Positions 11,593 through 21,745 of a stretch of 64,000 bases of DNA are shown one piece after another. The position numbers were made by a program, and so were the translations under genes. Source of the stretch: Staphylococcus gallinarum (GTDB lineage Bacteria > Bacillota > Bacilli > Staphylococcales > Staphylococcaceae). The notes below the pieces were generated by a model. It was given only the letters and a program-made list of their open reading frames with translations. It did no database searches and had not been told where the DNA came from. How positions within the stretch are numbered: the stretch's first letter is position 1; each line of letters opens with the position of its first letter. Location of the stretch: assembly GCF_000875895.1 (NCBI RefSeq), contig NZ_JXCF01000007.1, positions 372,001 through 436,000 of the forward strand, given 5' to 3'.

Positions 11593-12294
11593 ATGGCAGA
11601 TAATAAAGTAAACAAGGAAAAAGTGCATAACGTTTTTCAAAATATATCAGGAAAATATGATCGATTAAATAACATCATCAGCTTTGAACAACATAAGACT
11701 TGGAGAAAGCATGTTATGAAAGAGATGAAAGTTAAACCGGGTTCAAAGGCCTTAGATGTTTGTTGTGGAACAGCTGATTGGACAATTTCACTTAGTAAGG
11801 CAGTAGGCCCAACAGGTGAAGTAACAGGTGTTGATTTCAGTGAAAATATGCTTGAAGTAGGGAAGACAAAAACGCAAGATATGGACAATATTAATTTAGT
11901 CCATGGTGACGCAATGAACTTGCCTTTCGAAGATAATGAATTCGATTACGTTACAATTGGGTTTGGTCTTAGAAATGTTCCCGATTATTTGGCAACGCTA
12001 AAGGAATTAAACCGCGTATTAAAACCAGGGGGAATGGTAGTGTGTCTCGAGACAAGCCAACCTACAACACCTGGATTCACACAGTTATATAAATTTTACT
12101 TTAAATTTATCATGCCTATTTTTGGTAAAATTTTTGCTAAATCCAAAGAGGAATATGAATGGCTTCAACAATCAACATTTGATTTCCCAGATAAAGAGAA
12201 ATTAAAAAGACTATTTTCACAAGCTGGATTCAGTAACATAAAAGTACGTAGCTTTACAGGTGGCGTTGCAGCAATGCACCTTGGCTATAAATAA
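11593..12294 (+). CDS. menG: Demethylmenaquinone methyltransferase
   Basis: A 233-residue class I methyltransferase, UbiE/MenG family, carrying out the last methylation of menaquinone with S-adenosylmethionine. SAM motif I is [11 protein letters not shown]; later family motifs [14 protein letters not shown] and [16 protein letters not shown] are present. It sits between the two heptaprenyl synthase subunits, forming the menaquinone side-chain/methylation operon. It stops at LGYK, a few residues shorter than the S. aureus protein I recall. Confidence 0.95.
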   Translation: MADNKVNKEKVHNVFQNISGKYDRLNNIISFEQHKTWRKHVMKEMKVKPGSKALDVCCGTADWTISLSKAVGPTGEVTGVDFSENMLEVGKTKTQDMDNINLVHGDAMNLPFEDNEFDYVTIGFGLRNVPDYLATLKELNRVLKPGGMVVCLETSQPTTPGFTQLYKFYFKFIMPIFGKIFAKSKEEYEWLQQSTFDFPDKEKLKRLFSQAGFSNIKVRSFTGGVAAMHLGYK

Positions 12295-12320
12295 AATCGA
12301 ATTAACCAAAGGTGATTAGC

Positions 12321-13274
12321 GTGTCAAAGTTAAACATGAACAACGAAATTAAAAAAGTAGAAAAAAGAATCGAACAAGCAATTATCAGCAAAGATCCGAC
12401 ACTAGAAGCTGCTGCCAAGCATTTATTCACATCAGGTGGAAAACGTGTTAGACCCGCATTCGCTATTTTAAGCGGACAATTTGGTGAAACAGAAAGCGAA
12501 GATGTGTATAGAGTAGCTGTCGCATTAGAATTAATTCACATGGCCACACTGGTTCATGACGATGTGATAGACAAGAGCGATCGTCGCCGTGGCCGTTTAA
12601 CTATTTCTAAAAAATGGGATCAGAGTACTGCAATATTAACTGGCAATTTCTTACTTGCATTAGGCTTAGAATATATTTCGTATATAGAAGATAATCGGGT
12701 TCACAAAGTTATTTCACACTCTATTGTCGATGTTTGCAAAGGAGAATTATTCCAATTTCAAGACCAGTTTAACAGCAATCAAACTATTACTAATTATTTA
12801 AGACGTATCAATAGAAAAACTGCATTGCTTATCCAATTATCTACAGAAGTTGGCGCTATTGCTGCAGGTGCAGATATTAAAACAATCCACAATTTAAAAA
12901 TGATTGGTCATTATATAGGTATGAGCTTTCAAATTGTAGATGATATTCTTGACTTTACTAGTACGGAGAAGCAATTAGGCAAACCTGTAGGAAGTGATTT
13001 AATGAATGGTCATCTTACATTGCCAGTACTGCTTGAAATGAAAGTTAACACTGAATTTAAAACACAAATTGCAGCGCTTAGCCCTGAGAGTAATAAAGCA
13101 GAATTTGAGGCATGTATCAATACAATACGTCAATCAAATGTGATACAAACTGCCCAAGAAATTAGTGATAAGTATCTCGATAAAGCTTTGAGTCTGATTG
13201 ATGAACTTGAAAATGACAGTGCAAAACCATTATTTAAAAAGATTATTAAAAAAGTTGGAAAAAGAAATGTGTAA
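12321..13274 (+). CDS. hepT: Heptaprenyl diphosphate synthase component II (HepT)
   Basis: A 317-residue catalytic polyprenyl synthase. The two Asp-rich motifs are seen: HDDVIDKSDRRRG (first) and VDDILDFTS (second), with GGKRVRP near the N-terminus. GTG 12321 is chosen: AAAGGTGATT lies just upstream, and the resulting MSKLNMNNEIKK parallels the S. aureus start. The in-frame GTG at 12312 would overlap the ribosome site. Works with HepS to make the C35 chain of menaquinone. Confidence 0.94.
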   Translation: MSKLNMNNEIKKVEKRIEQAIISKDPTLEAAAKHLFTSGGKRVRPAFAILSGQFGETESEDVYRVAVALELIHMATLVHDDVIDKSDRRRGRLTISKKWDQSTAILTGNFLLALGLEYISYIEDNRVHKVISHSIVDVCKGELFQFQDQFNSNQTITNYLRRINRKTALLIQLSTEVGAIAAGADIKTIHNLKMIGHYIGMSFQIVDDILDFTSTEKQLGKPVGSDLMNGHLTLPVLLEMKVNTEFKTQIAALSPESNKAEFEACINTIRQSNVIQTAQEISDKYLDKALSLIDELENDSAKPLFKKIIKKVGKRNV

Positions 13275-13290
13275 GTTATGTGAAAAACGT

Positions 13291-13304
13291 TGAAAGCGCT
13301 TTAA
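13291..13304 (+). promoter_or_regulatory. Possible CcpA cre site upstream of ndk
   Basis: TGAAAGCGCTTTAA matches the catabolite-response element pattern TGNAANCGNWNNCA at all fixed positions except one, and its core AAAGCGCTTT is a perfect palindrome. It lies 109 bases before ndk, just after the hepT stop. Function is inferred from the motif only. Confidence 0.4.
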
Positions 13305-13412
13305 TTACCTGTTAATATAGGAATGTATCAGATAAGTATATTTATTTGGATATATCTTATTGTGTATAACGAATTTTACACTTAAACAACAATACAGGGG
13401 GATTTACACAAG

Positions 13413-13862
13413 ATGGAAAGAACTTTTTTAATGATTAAACCGGACGCGGTACAACGTAATTTAATTGGAGAAATTATTTCTCGTATAGAACAAAAGGGGT
13501 TAAAGATTGTGGGGGGTAAATTAATGACAGTGCCACAATCACTTGCTGAAGAACATTACTCTGAACATAAGAGCAAGCCTTTCTATAACAATTTAATTGA
13601 ATTCATTACTTCTGCACCAGTATTTGCAATGGTTGTTGAAGCTGAAGATGCTGTACATATCTCGCGTCATATTATTGGCAAGACAAATCCATCTGAGGCA
13701 ACTCCTGGTACGATTAGAGGAGATTTAGGTTTAACAGTTGGAAGAAACATTATTCATGGATCTGATTCTGTAGAATCTGCAAAGAAAGAGATTGCTTTGT
13801 GGTTCAAACCTGAAGAACTTAGCGATTATACTGAGACTCGCGAAACTTGGTTATATGAATAA
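13413..13862 (+). CDS. ndk: Nucleoside diphosphate kinase
   Basis: A 149-residue enzyme equalising nucleoside triphosphate pools by phosphate transfer through a phospho-His. The active-site motif NIIHGSDS places His at residue 115. [15 protein letters not shown] is the standard N-terminus. ATACAGGGGGAT is the ribosome site. Monocistronic: 138 bases of spacer before it and a terminator after it. Confidence 0.97.
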   Translation: MERTFLMIKPDAVQRNLIGEIISRIEQKGLKIVGGKLMTVPQSLAEEHYSEHKSKPFYNNLIEFITSAPVFAMVVEAEDAVHISRHIIGKTNPSEATPGTIRGDLGLTVGRNIIHGSDSVESAKKEIALWFKPEELSDYTETRETWLYE

Positions 13863-13891
13863 TACCATTTTACATATATTATAAAATTGAG

Positions 13892-13928
13892 ACCCTTGAG
13901 ATGAATTTCTTGAGGGTTTTATTTTTTA
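13892..13928 (+). terminator. Terminator after ndk
   Basis: A 9-bp stem with two G-U pairs (13892-13900 with 13909-13917) is followed by TTTATTTTTT. The rest of the 333-base gap to aroC (13863-14195) shows no gene; AT-rich promoter-like sequence lies near 14100-14150 but no clear -35/-10 pair was found. Confidence 0.7.
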
Positions 13929-14195
13929 TGCGCTTTTAACATTACGTTATATCACCTTTTTACACACACTATTACATTCTACGTATTTTCCGTTTAAATA
14001 ATGACATAAATGCATGCTAAACACTTTATGCTATTTATAACTCTCTTTACAAGTGGTACACTAATTCAAATAGAAATGATAGAATTTTCTTAAGATTTAA
14101 GATTTGTAAATTTTTCTATTAATTTGCTTAAATGAATATGATAAGATATAGAACATATAACAATTTAAAGTACTAAAGAACGGAGTGGGTAAATA

Positions 14196-15362
14196 ATGAG
14201 ATATTTAACTTCTGGGGAATCGCATGGTCCACAGTTAACTGTAATAATTGAAGGTGTACCAGCGAATTTAGAAATTAATGTAGAAGATATAAATGAAGAG
14301 ATGTTCAAGCGTCAAGGTGGCTATGGTAGAGGTCGACGTATGCAAATTGAAAAGGACACAATTGAAATCGTTTCAGGTGTCAGAAACGGCTATACATTAG
14401 GCAGCCCAATTACGCTTGTTGTTACTAACGATGATTTTACTCACTGGAAAAACATTATGGGTGCAGCACCAATAAGTGAAGAAGAACAAGATAACATGAA
14501 ACGTGTTATTACAAAACCACGTCCAGGACATGCTGACCTTATTGGTGGTATGAAATATAATCATAGAGATCTAAGAAATGTATTAGAACGTTCATCTGCA
14601 CGTGAAACAGCTGCACGTGTTGCTGTAGGTGCAGTAGCTAAAATTCTACTTAAACAATTAGACATAAACTTTTATAGTCGTGTAGTTGAAATTGGCGGTG
14701 TTAAAGATGATGCTGAATATGACATCCAAACAATTAAAGACAATATAGATAAAAATGATGTACGTGTTATCGATGATAGCGTAGCACAACAAATGAGAGA
14801 TAAAATCGATGCAGCTAAAAAAGCCGGCGATACAATAGGTGGTATTGTTCAAACAGTAGTAGAAGGTGTACCAGTAGGCATTGGAAGTTATGTACATTAT
14901 GATAGAAAGCTTGACGGAAGAATTGCACAAGGTGTAGTTAGTATTAATGCCTTTAAAGGTGTAAGCTTTGGTGAAGGTTTTAAATGTGCTGAGTTACCTG
15001 GTAGTGAAGTACAAGACGAAATTTTATATGACGCAGAACAAGGTTATTACAGAGGTTCTAACCATTTAGGTGGTTTCGAGGGCGGTATGTCCAATGGTAT
15101 GCCAATTGTAGTGAGTGGCGTGATGAAGCCGATTCCTACTTTATATAAACCATTGAATTCTGTTGATATCAATACCAAAGAGCCATTTAAAGCGTCAATC
15201 GAACGTTCTGATAGTTGTGCAGTGCCTGCAGCAAGTGTCGTAATGGAAAATGTCGTAGCATTTGAATTGGCAAAGGCTGTATTAGAAGAGTTCCATTCAA
15301 ATCATATCGACCAATTAAAGGAACAAATTGAAGCACAACGTCAAATTAATATTGAATATTAA
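14196..15362 (+). CDS. aroC: Chorismate synthase
   Basis: A 388-residue enzyme converting 5-enolpyruvylshikimate-3-phosphate to chorismate with reduced FMN. Signature blocks are [10 protein letters not shown] near the N-terminus, [15 protein letters not shown], and [12 protein letters not shown]. It is the first gene of aroC-aroB-aroA. Chorismate feeds aromatic amino acids, folate and menaquinone, the last linking it to the hepS-menG-hepT genes just upstream. Confidence 0.96.
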   Translation: MRYLTSGESHGPQLTVIIEGVPANLEINVEDINEEMFKRQGGYGRGRRMQIEKDTIEIVSGVRNGYTLGSPITLVVTNDDFTHWKNIMGAAPISEEEQDNMKRVITKPRPGHADLIGGMKYNHRDLRNVLERSSARETAARVAVGAVAKILLKQLDINFYSRVVEIGGVKDDAEYDIQTIKDNIDKNDVRVIDDSVAQQMRDKIDAAKKAGDTIGGIVQTVVEGVPVGIGSYVHYDRKLDGRIAQGVVSINAFKGVSFGEGFKCAELPGSEVQDEILYDAEQGYYRGSNHLGGFEGGMSNGMPIVVSGVMKPIPTLYKPLNSVDINTKEPFKASIERSDSCAVPAASVVMENVVAFELAKAVLEEFHSNHIDQLKEQIEAQRQINIEY

Positions 15363-15398
15363 GCAATATTAAAATATTAAATGTAATTAGGTGAAATC

Positions 15399-16466
15399 AT
15401 GATATTAGAAACGACTTATAATTCTAACAACTATCCAATCATTGTAGAACATAACGCATTAGAACAATTACATCAATTTATACAAGGCTATAAAGATATC
15501 GTCTTAGTTGTTGATGCCACAGTAAATAATACATGGTCTTCTGCATTAGCATTTTTAACTTCTGAATATGATGCACATAAAGTGATAATACCTTCAGGAG
15601 AGTCAACTAAGTCATTAACCTTCTATGCAGAGACAATTGAGGCATTACTGAGCAGACAATTAACTCGTGATACATGTTTAATCGCTATAGGTGGTGGTGC
15701 TACTGGCGATTTTACTGGCTTTTTAGCAGCAACACTTTTACGTGGTGTAGATTTCATTCAAGTTCCAACGACTATTCTAGCTCATGATTCTAGTGTTGGT
15801 GGAAAGGTTGGTATTAATTCACAACATGGCAAAAATCTTATTGGTGCATTTTATAGACCGAAAGCTGTTATCTATGATCTGAATTTCTTATCAACATTAC
15901 CATTTTCAGAAGTGCTAAGCGGCTATGCGGAAGTTTATAAACATGCCTTATTAAACAATGAGGCTGCAGTGCGCGAAATCGAACAGCAATATAGTGATGC
16001 CACTGAACTTAAGGCATTAGATGAAATTGAATACTACCTTTATAAAGGAATTGAAACTAAACTGAATATTATTTTACAGGATGAAAAGGAATCAAATGTA
16101 CGAAAATATTTAAATTTAGGTCATACATTTGGTCATGCTGTTGAATATACCTTTAAAATACCTCATGGACATGCAGTGATGATAGGAATCATTTATCAAT
16201 TTATTGTTAGTAATCAAGTTCTAAATCAAGATTTTGATATCGAACATTATATTCAATATTTACAAGACTTAAACTATCCTTTAGACATTATAAGTCAATT
16301 TGAATTTGATGCACTATACGCATTGATGTTAAAAGATAAAAAAAATAATCAACAAGGTGTACAAATGGTTCTGTTGGACGGTATTGGCAATCCAATCGTA
16401 AAGCATGTAGATAAGTCAATACTGCTTCAGTCTTTCGAATTATTAGTTGCGCACTTTAAAAAGTAG
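15399..16466 (+). CDS. aroB: 3-dehydroquinate synthase
   Basis: A 355-residue, NAD- and divalent-metal-dependent enzyme forming 3-dehydroquinate. [15 protein letters not shown] (dinucleotide site), [14 protein letters not shown] and the metal-binding GHTFGHAVE and HGHAV histidines are visible. It follows aroC by 36 bases and precedes aroA by 11, so the three are an operon. Confidence 0.95.
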   Translation: MILETTYNSNNYPIIVEHNALEQLHQFIQGYKDIVLVVDATVNNTWSSALAFLTSEYDAHKVIIPSGESTKSLTFYAETIEALLSRQLTRDTCLIAIGGGATGDFTGFLAATLLRGVDFIQVPTTILAHDSSVGGKVGINSQHGKNLIGAFYRPKAVIYDLNFLSTLPFSEVLSGYAEVYKHALLNNEAAVREIEQQYSDATELKALDEIEYYLYKGIETKLNIILQDEKESNVRKYLNLGHTFGHAVEYTFKIPHGHAVMIGIIYQFIVSNQVLNQDFDIEHYIQYLQDLNYPLDIISQFEFDALYALMLKDKKNNQQGVQMVLLDGIGNPIVKHVDKSILLQSFELLVAHFKK

Positions 16467-16477
16467 GAGGGCCACAG

Positions 16478-17776
16478 ATGACAAACAATGAGACAATAGC
16501 AATTAATGGACCTTTAACTGGTGAAATAGAGGTCCCAGGCGATAAATCAATGACACATAGAGCGATAATGTTAGCTTCATTAGCTACTGGCAAATCAACA
16601 ATTAACAAACCTTTGCTCGGAGAAGATTGTTTACGTACAGTTGAAATTTTCAAAAAACTAGGCGTTGATATCTCTGTATCCGATAATAAAATCGAAATCG
16701 ATTCACCAGGCTATAAACATTTTAAAACACCGCACCAAGTGTTATATACAGGAAATTCAGGAACGACAACACGATTAGTTGCTGGACTATTATGTGGTTT
16801 AGGAATTGAAAGTGTGCTATCCGGTGATGAATCTATAGGCAAAAGACCTATGGATAGAATTCTCAAGCCATTAACTGCTATGGATGCCAACATAACTGCT
16901 ATTGATAATAACTACACTCCATTAATCATCAAACCTGCACAAATTAAAGGAATCAATTACGAAATGGAAGTTGCCAGTGCCCAAGTCAAAAGTGCAATTT
17001 TGTTTGCAAGTTTATTCGCAGATGAACAGACAACTATTAAAGAATTAGGTACTACAAGAAATCATAGTGAAACAATGTTCGAACACTTTAATATTCCTGT
17101 TCAAACAAAGGACGACTATATCGAAATACCACCTAAAGGTATAGAGCATATTCAAGCAGCAGACTTTAATGTACCAGGTGATATATCATCTGCAGCTTAC
17201 TTTATTGTTGCTGGGTTAATCACTCCTGATAGCGATATTACAATTCATAATGTTGGCATAAACTCGACCCGTTCAGGTATTATAGATATCGTGACTCAAA
17301 TGGAAGGGAACATTACATTATTTAATCAAACAAATGGTGCTGAACCTACTGCTTCTATACGCGTGCAATATTCTCCCAATATGAAACCAATACATATAGA
17401 AGGGGACTTGGTACCTAGAGCAATTGATGAAATACCAATTATTGCACTTTTATGTACACAAGCGAATGGAACGAGTATCATTAAAGATGCAGAAGAATTA
17501 AAAGTGAAAGAAACTAACCGTATTGACACTACAGCAAACATGCTCAATTTATTAGGTTTTACATTGCAACCTACAAACGATGGAATGATTATTCATCCAT
17601 CAGCATTAGAGCAAACTGCCACGGTAGATAGTTATACAGACCATAGAATCGGTATGATGTTAGCTATCGCTTCCCTTTTAACTTCAGAGTCATTAACGAT
17701 TAACCAATTTGATGCAGTCAATGTATCTTTCCCAGGGTTTATGGACAAGTTAAAACAATTAGAAAATGAGGGATAA
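16478..17776 (+). CDS. aroA: 3-phosphoshikimate 1-carboxyvinyltransferase (EPSP synthase)
   Basis: A 432-residue enzyme adding enolpyruvate to shikimate-3-phosphate. [17 protein letters not shown] (residues ~19-35) and [15 protein letters not shown] are the substrate-binding signatures; [11 protein letters not shown] and [12 protein letters not shown] mark the second domain. AGGAGGGCCAC is the ribosome site. Third gene of the shikimate operon. Confidence 0.96.
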   Translation: MTNNETIAINGPLTGEIEVPGDKSMTHRAIMLASLATGKSTINKPLLGEDCLRTVEIFKKLGVDISVSDNKIEIDSPGYKHFKTPHQVLYTGNSGTTTRLVAGLLCGLGIESVLSGDESIGKRPMDRILKPLTAMDANITAIDNNYTPLIIKPAQIKGINYEMEVASAQVKSAILFASLFADEQTTIKELGTTRNHSETMFEHFNIPVQTKDDYIEIPPKGIEHIQAADFNVPGDISSAAYFIVAGLITPDSDITIHNVGINSTRSGIIDIVTQMEGNITLFNQTNGAEPTASIRVQYSPNMKPIHIEGDLVPRAIDEIPIIALLCTQANGTSIIKDAEELKVKETNRIDTTANMLNLLGFTLQPTNDGMIIHPSALEQTATVDSYTDHRIGMMLAIASLLTSESLTINQFDAVNVSFPGFMDKLKQLENEG

Positions 17777-17781
17777 AAAGT

Positions 17782-19029
17782 ATGGAAGACATCTATAAAC
17801 TAATAGATGATATCAACTTACAAAAATTAGATAACTTAGACACTCGTGTAAATGAGGCATTGAGTTCACCGAATGATGACGCCTTATTTGTACTGGGAGA
17901 AACGTTATATAATTATGGACTAATGCCTCAAGGATTAGAAGTTTTTAGAACTTTATATCACAAGTATCCAGATGAAAGTGAACTTTTAATTTATTTTATT
18001 GAAGGATTAATGTCAGAAAATCAAACTGACGAAGCTTTAGAATATCTTAACGAAGTAGAATTATCTACTGAAAGGCTAATGCTAGAAGCAGATCTGTATC
18101 AACAATTAAATATGATTGAAGTAGCAATTGACAAATTAGTAGAAGCAATTGAGCTTGAACCAAATGATCCAATTATTCATTTTGCTTTAGCTGAGTTATT
18201 ATATTTTGATGGCCAATATCTAAGAGCTGCATCGGAATATGAAACAGTATTAGAGACTGGCGAGTATGAAGTGAATACGATTAATTTATTCGCACGATTG
18301 GCAGATTGTAGTTTACAAAGTGGTAATTATAGCGATGCCATAAAAATGTTTGACGAAATGAACGAAGATGAAATGAATTCTGAAGATTATTTGAAAAAAG
18401 CAATCGCCTATGAAAAGAATGACTTAACACAAGAAGCCATTAAACTTGTAACAACTTTACTATCAAAAGACCCAGACTTTTTACAAGGTTATTTCTATTT
18501 ACAGCAATTATATGAAAATGAACATAATCATGCTGACGCAATCGAAATTGGTAAAGAGGGATTGAGACTAAGTCAATTCTATAAAGAGTTAATGGTGTCA
18601 ACTGGTAGCATTCAAATTGAACACGGTGATGCAAATGAAGGCGTTCAATTATTGATTCAAGCATTGGAAGTAGACAATGCTTATCAAGAACCATTGTTAA
18701 TTCTTAGTGATTTGTACCGTTCAGAAGAAGATTACGAAAGTTTAATTGGACTTTTACAATATGTGGATGAAGAGGATTTAGATCCAGTATTTATGTGGCA
18801 TCTCGCATTTGCGCTTGGACAGGAAGAACGTGATAAAGAGGCTCAACATTTCTTTGAATTAGCATATCCAACATTACAAAGTCAATCGGCATTCTTAAGT
18901 GATTATTACTACTATTTAATTGAAATTGGTAAAGTAGAACAGGCTAAATCAATATTAAATCAATTATTAGAGTTAGAGCCGAGTAATGAAACATGGCATG
19001 ATGAGGCCGAAAGATTAACATCTTACTAG
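17782..19029 (+). CDS. Tetratricopeptide-repeat protein (YpiA family)
   Basis: A 415-residue protein made almost wholly of TPR-like helical pairs, e.g. AIELEPNDPIIHFALAELL and QALEVDNAYQEPLLILSD. It has no signal peptide and no membrane segment, so it is cytosolic and probably a protein-protein scaffold. It starts 5 bases after aroA stops, suggesting cotranscription, and is followed by ypiB, the same order as ypiA-ypiB in Bacillus subtilis. Its molecular partner is unknown to me. Confidence 0.88.
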   Translation: MEDIYKLIDDINLQKLDNLDTRVNEALSSPNDDALFVLGETLYNYGLMPQGLEVFRTLYHKYPDESELLIYFIEGLMSENQTDEALEYLNEVELSTERLMLEADLYQQLNMIEVAIDKLVEAIELEPNDPIIHFALAELLYFDGQYLRAASEYETVLETGEYEVNTINLFARLADCSLQSGNYSDAIKMFDEMNEDEMNSEDYLKKAIAYEKNDLTQEAIKLVTTLLSKDPDFLQGYFYLQQLYENEHNHADAIEIGKEGLRLSQFYKELMVSTGSIQIEHGDANEGVQLLIQALEVDNAYQEPLLILSDLYRSEEDYESLIGLLQYVDEEDLDPVFMWHLAFALGQEERDKEAQHFFELAYPTLQSQSAFLSDYYYYLIEIGKVEQAKSILNQLLELEPSNETWHDEAERLTSY

Positions 19030-19047
19030 TCGAGGAAGGTGAGCTGT

Positions 19048-19608
19048 TTGGCTGACACATTGCAACAGATGAAATCATCTTTTATAGAATATATATTATT
19101 TCAATATCGCTTTAAGTCACGTATCAGCGTATGGGTGCTGAATTATTTAAAATCAGCACCAGATGTTTTGCAAAACATACATTTTGTAGATGAAATTATA
19201 CCTACACATAATACATTAGAGATGTCGGTAGTTAATGCGAATAAAATTGCGATTCGTTTGATACTGAGTGACAAACAATTGATTAATAATGACGAAATAT
19301 TTAATTATGTCGTGAAGTCGAAATTTGCATTCGATGTCAAATTACATTTTGAGGAAGAGGATGTTAGAGAACCTCGTTTAGACGAGCTGTTGCTTAATCA
19401 ACTACTCAATTCACCATATTATGCATTATATATGCAAGATATCTATAGCATACCTCTAACCAAAAAAAGTGAACGCTCAATTATTCAGCATTTACAATCC
19501 AATATAGATTTGAGTTTGCAATTGCATGATCGACCGTTGTTCTATCAATTATCACAAATATTAAATACTTTTAAATCAAGAAATGTTAATTCAGGTTTGA
19601 GGGAATAA
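19048..19608 (+). CDS. YpiB/UPF0302 family protein
   Basis: A 186-residue protein. The segment EYILFQYRFKSRISVWVLNYLKS is the hallmark of the UPF0302 (YpiB) family. TTG 19048 is chosen since AGGAAGGTGAG lies just before it and MADTLQQMKSSFIEY parallels the S. aureus start; the GTG at 19039 overlaps that site. Function is not established; no enzyme motif is visible. Sits between the TPR protein and a small membrane protein, spaced 4 bases from the latter. Confidence 0.87.
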   Translation: MADTLQQMKSSFIEYILFQYRFKSRISVWVLNYLKSAPDVLQNIHFVDEIIPTHNTLEMSVVNANKIAIRLILSDKQLINNDEIFNYVVKSKFAFDVKLHFEEEDVREPRLDELLLNQLLNSPYYALYMQDIYSIPLTKKSERSIIQHLQSNIDLSLQLHDRPLFYQLSQILNTFKSRNVNSGLRE

Positions 19609-19612
19609 ATCT

Positions 19613-20215
19613 ATGAACATAACAACAATTTGGCAGCTATGTATCTACAATAAAATAATACTTTCTTTTTTATTAATCTGTAATGTCTTAGGCACAATAT
19701 ATGGTTATATTTGGTATGGTACACAATTACAAGCAACGAGTTGGCAATTCAAACCGTTTGTGCCTGATAGTCCAACCGCTTCGTTGTTTCTATGTATTGC
19801 GATTATAGGCTTTATGCTAGGTAAGCAATTACCTATCGTAGAAGCGCTCGCTTTTACAACATTAATAAAGTATGGCGTTTGGGCAGTAATCATGAATGTG
19901 ATTATGTTTATACAGTATGATCATGTAACTGTAATTGGATGTATGTTGATACTCTCTCATGGCATTATGGCAATCCAAGCCTTACTATTTTATCCGAGAA
20001 TGAAAGTAACTCTACTTGGCTTCTTAATCAGTATGATTTGGGTGTTTAATAACGATATAATTGATTATGTCTTTATGCAGTATCCTTTTTATGACTTTAT
20101 TGCTAGACATATTGAAGGCGTGGCCTACTTAGCATTTACATTAAGTGTAATTCCACTCGTACTTTATTTATATTTAACCCGATTTAAAAAGACTAAATTA
20201 TTTGACCTTCCTTAA
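19613..20215 (+). CDS. DUF1405 (YpjA-like) integral membrane protein
   Basis: A 200-residue protein with about six hydrophobic segments: ILSFLLICNVLGTIYGY, SLFLCIAIIGFMLG, YGVWAVIMNVIMF, IGCMLILSHGIMAIQALLF, LLGFLISMIWVF and YLAFTLSVIPLVLYLYL. It resembles Firmicute YpjA/DUF1405, found in the same neighbourhood in Bacillus. No catalytic or transport signature is recognised. Translation is likely coupled to ypiB (4-base gap). Confidence 0.8.
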   Translation: MNITTIWQLCIYNKIILSFLLICNVLGTIYGYIWYGTQLQATSWQFKPFVPDSPTASLFLCIAIIGFMLGKQLPIVEALAFTTLIKYGVWAVIMNVIMFIQYDHVTVIGCMLILSHGIMAIQALLFYPRMKVTLLGFLISMIWVFNNDIIDYVFMQYPFYDFIARHIEGVAYLAFTLSVIPLVLYLYLTRFKKTKLFDLP

Positions 20216-20252
20216 CGTTCACAGTAAAATATAACTAAAGGAGTGAGGATTT

Positions 20253-20948
20253 TTGTCTTTTATCTATATGATAGTTTACTTTGTTATCTTAATGGTACTC
20301 CCTCTATGGGCACAGCACAAAGTTAAATCGAATTATGAGAAATATTCACAAGTTAGATCAACAAGTGGCAAGACCGGACAAGAAGTTGCATTAGAAATAC
20401 TACATGCGAATGGCATTTATGATGTAGATGTCGTCGAAGGGAATGGTTTCTTAACTGATCATTACGATCCTAGAAAGAAAGTTGTAGTATTATCACCTGC
20501 AAACTTTAGCCGTCCTTCGGTAGCGGGAACTGCGATTGCAGCACACGAAGTTGGTCATGCAATACAACATGCACAAGGCTATTTCTTCTTGAAATTCAGA
20601 ACATCACTGGTACCTTTGGCAAATATTGGTAGTTCAATTGGATATTTAGCTGTTTTTGCTGGTATTATTTTAACTACTTTACACAGTACTTTAGGTTCCA
20701 CAGCGTTATGGATTGGAATTGCGTTTATGTCATTTGCAGTGCTCTTCTCTATCGTAACACTACCGGTTGAATTCAATGCGAGTAGTCGAGCTATGAAACA
20801 AATACAGAGTTTAGATATTGTAAATGAAAAAGAATATAAACACGCTAAGAAAGTATTATCAGCGGCAGCTATGACTTATGTAGCTTCAACTGCAGTAGCG
20901 TTAGCAGAACTTGCACGTTTCATTCTAATCGCACGTTCAAGTGAATAA
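20253..20948 (+). CDS. Membrane zinc metallopeptidase (YugP family)
   Basis: A 231-residue membrane protein. An N-terminal membrane helix is followed by a cytosol- or membrane-face domain with the zinc motif HEVGH (residues 98-102), then two further hydrophobic segments (about 120-170) and a C-terminal helix. The pattern fits the PF04298-type zinc peptidases. The start is TTG 20253, set by AAAGGAGTGAGG upstream. Natural substrate is unknown. A terminator follows. Confidence 0.88.
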   Translation: MSFIYMIVYFVILMVLPLWAQHKVKSNYEKYSQVRSTSGKTGQEVALEILHANGIYDVDVVEGNGFLTDHYDPRKKVVVLSPANFSRPSVAGTAIAAHEVGHAIQHAQGYFFLKFRTSLVPLANIGSSIGYLAVFAGIILTTLHSTLGSTALWIGIAFMSFAVLFSIVTLPVEFNASSRAMKQIQSLDIVNEKEYKHAKKVLSAAAMTYVASTAVALAELARFILIARSSE

Positions 20949-20988
20949 TAAATAGTCGAGTTTGGAGCTTAAATGCCCATTCTCAAAA

Positions 20989-21027
20989 AAAAAGAGCTAT
21001 TCCGTTATGGATTAGCTCTTTTTTTAT
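20989..21027 (+). terminator. Terminator after the zinc peptidase gene
   Basis: AAAAAGAGCTATTCC pairs with GGATTAGCTCTTTTTT (one mismatch), then T-rich. The remaining non-coding stretch to 21400 holds two weak hairpins (CTAATCAT 21124-21131 with ATGATTAG 21151-21158; GAATATCCAC near 21165 with GTGGTGAATATTC) and no gene. Confidence 0.75.
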
Positions 21028-21400
21028 GTTAAGACATCATATTTTCGAAATACCCTGTTGATATGGCTAAGGAAACTATGCCAGTGGAAAACTAACTTGT
21101 GTGCGAATTTCAGTAAATAGATCCTAATCATACAAACTATTGTACTTTAAATGATTAGTCCTTGAATATCCACGCATTTAGTGGTGAATATTCGCTGAAT
21201 GATGTACCAGCTCCAATCTTTTCATGACCAGTTCTTACTAAACAAACATAAACAATTATTTAATATTATTAACTGATAAAATCATTCTCATACACGCTAT
21301 AAATATGCTACAGAAAATGTCTAGATTGCAGGAATAATGCATGAATCATCATTTTAAGCTATACTATATTAGAAAACGTAAGATTGAGAGGGATCCTTTG

Positions 21401-21718
21401 ATGAAAACAATGAATGAGATGCAAAATGAGGTTGATGAATATATTGGCCAATTCAAAACAGGATATTTTTCACCATTAGCAAATCTTGCACGCTTAACAG
21501 AAGAAGTAGGGGAGTTAGCTAGAGAAATTAATCATTATTATGGCGAAAAAAAGAAAAAAGATTCAGAAGCTGAAAATACAATTAAAGCAGAACTAGGCGA
21601 CAATTTATTTGTCTTACTCTGTATTGCTAACTCTTTAGACATCGATATGTCAGAAAGCTTCGATGAAACGATGACAAAATTTAATACACGAGATAAAGAT
21701 AGATTTGAACGTAAATAA
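21401..21718 (+). CDS. MazG-like nucleotide pyrophosphohydrolase
   Basis: A 105-residue protein. The MazG signature LARLTEEVGELAREINH plus KAELGDNLFVLLCIAN provides the E-x-x-E plus E-x-x-D metal sites of the all-alpha NTP pyrophosphatase fold. ATG 21401 is preferred over the longer frame (21341), because GAGAGGG precedes it at 9 bases and the family starts here. It probably cleaves a non-canonical or excess NTP; substrate unknown. It starts the run that continues with bshA, cca and birA, as in Bacillus ypjD-bshA-cca-birA. Confidence 0.87.
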   Translation: MKTMNEMQNEVDEYIGQFKTGYFSPLANLARLTEEVGELAREINHYYGEKKKKDSEAENTIKAELGDNLFVLLCIANSLDIDMSESFDETMTKFNTRDKDRFERK

Positions 21719-21745
21719 TATAGAGATTGTGGGGTGTAGCACACT

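Noticed and set aside
14658..14930. 90-residue minus-strand frame in aroC
   Set aside because: It lies entirely within chorismate synthase, with no ribosome site or family match.
21240..21300. Fur-like box (TGATAAAATCATTCTCA) upstream of the MazG-like gene
   Set aside because: It fits neither the 7-1-7 nor the 19-bp Fur consensus well; the match is limited to the ends.
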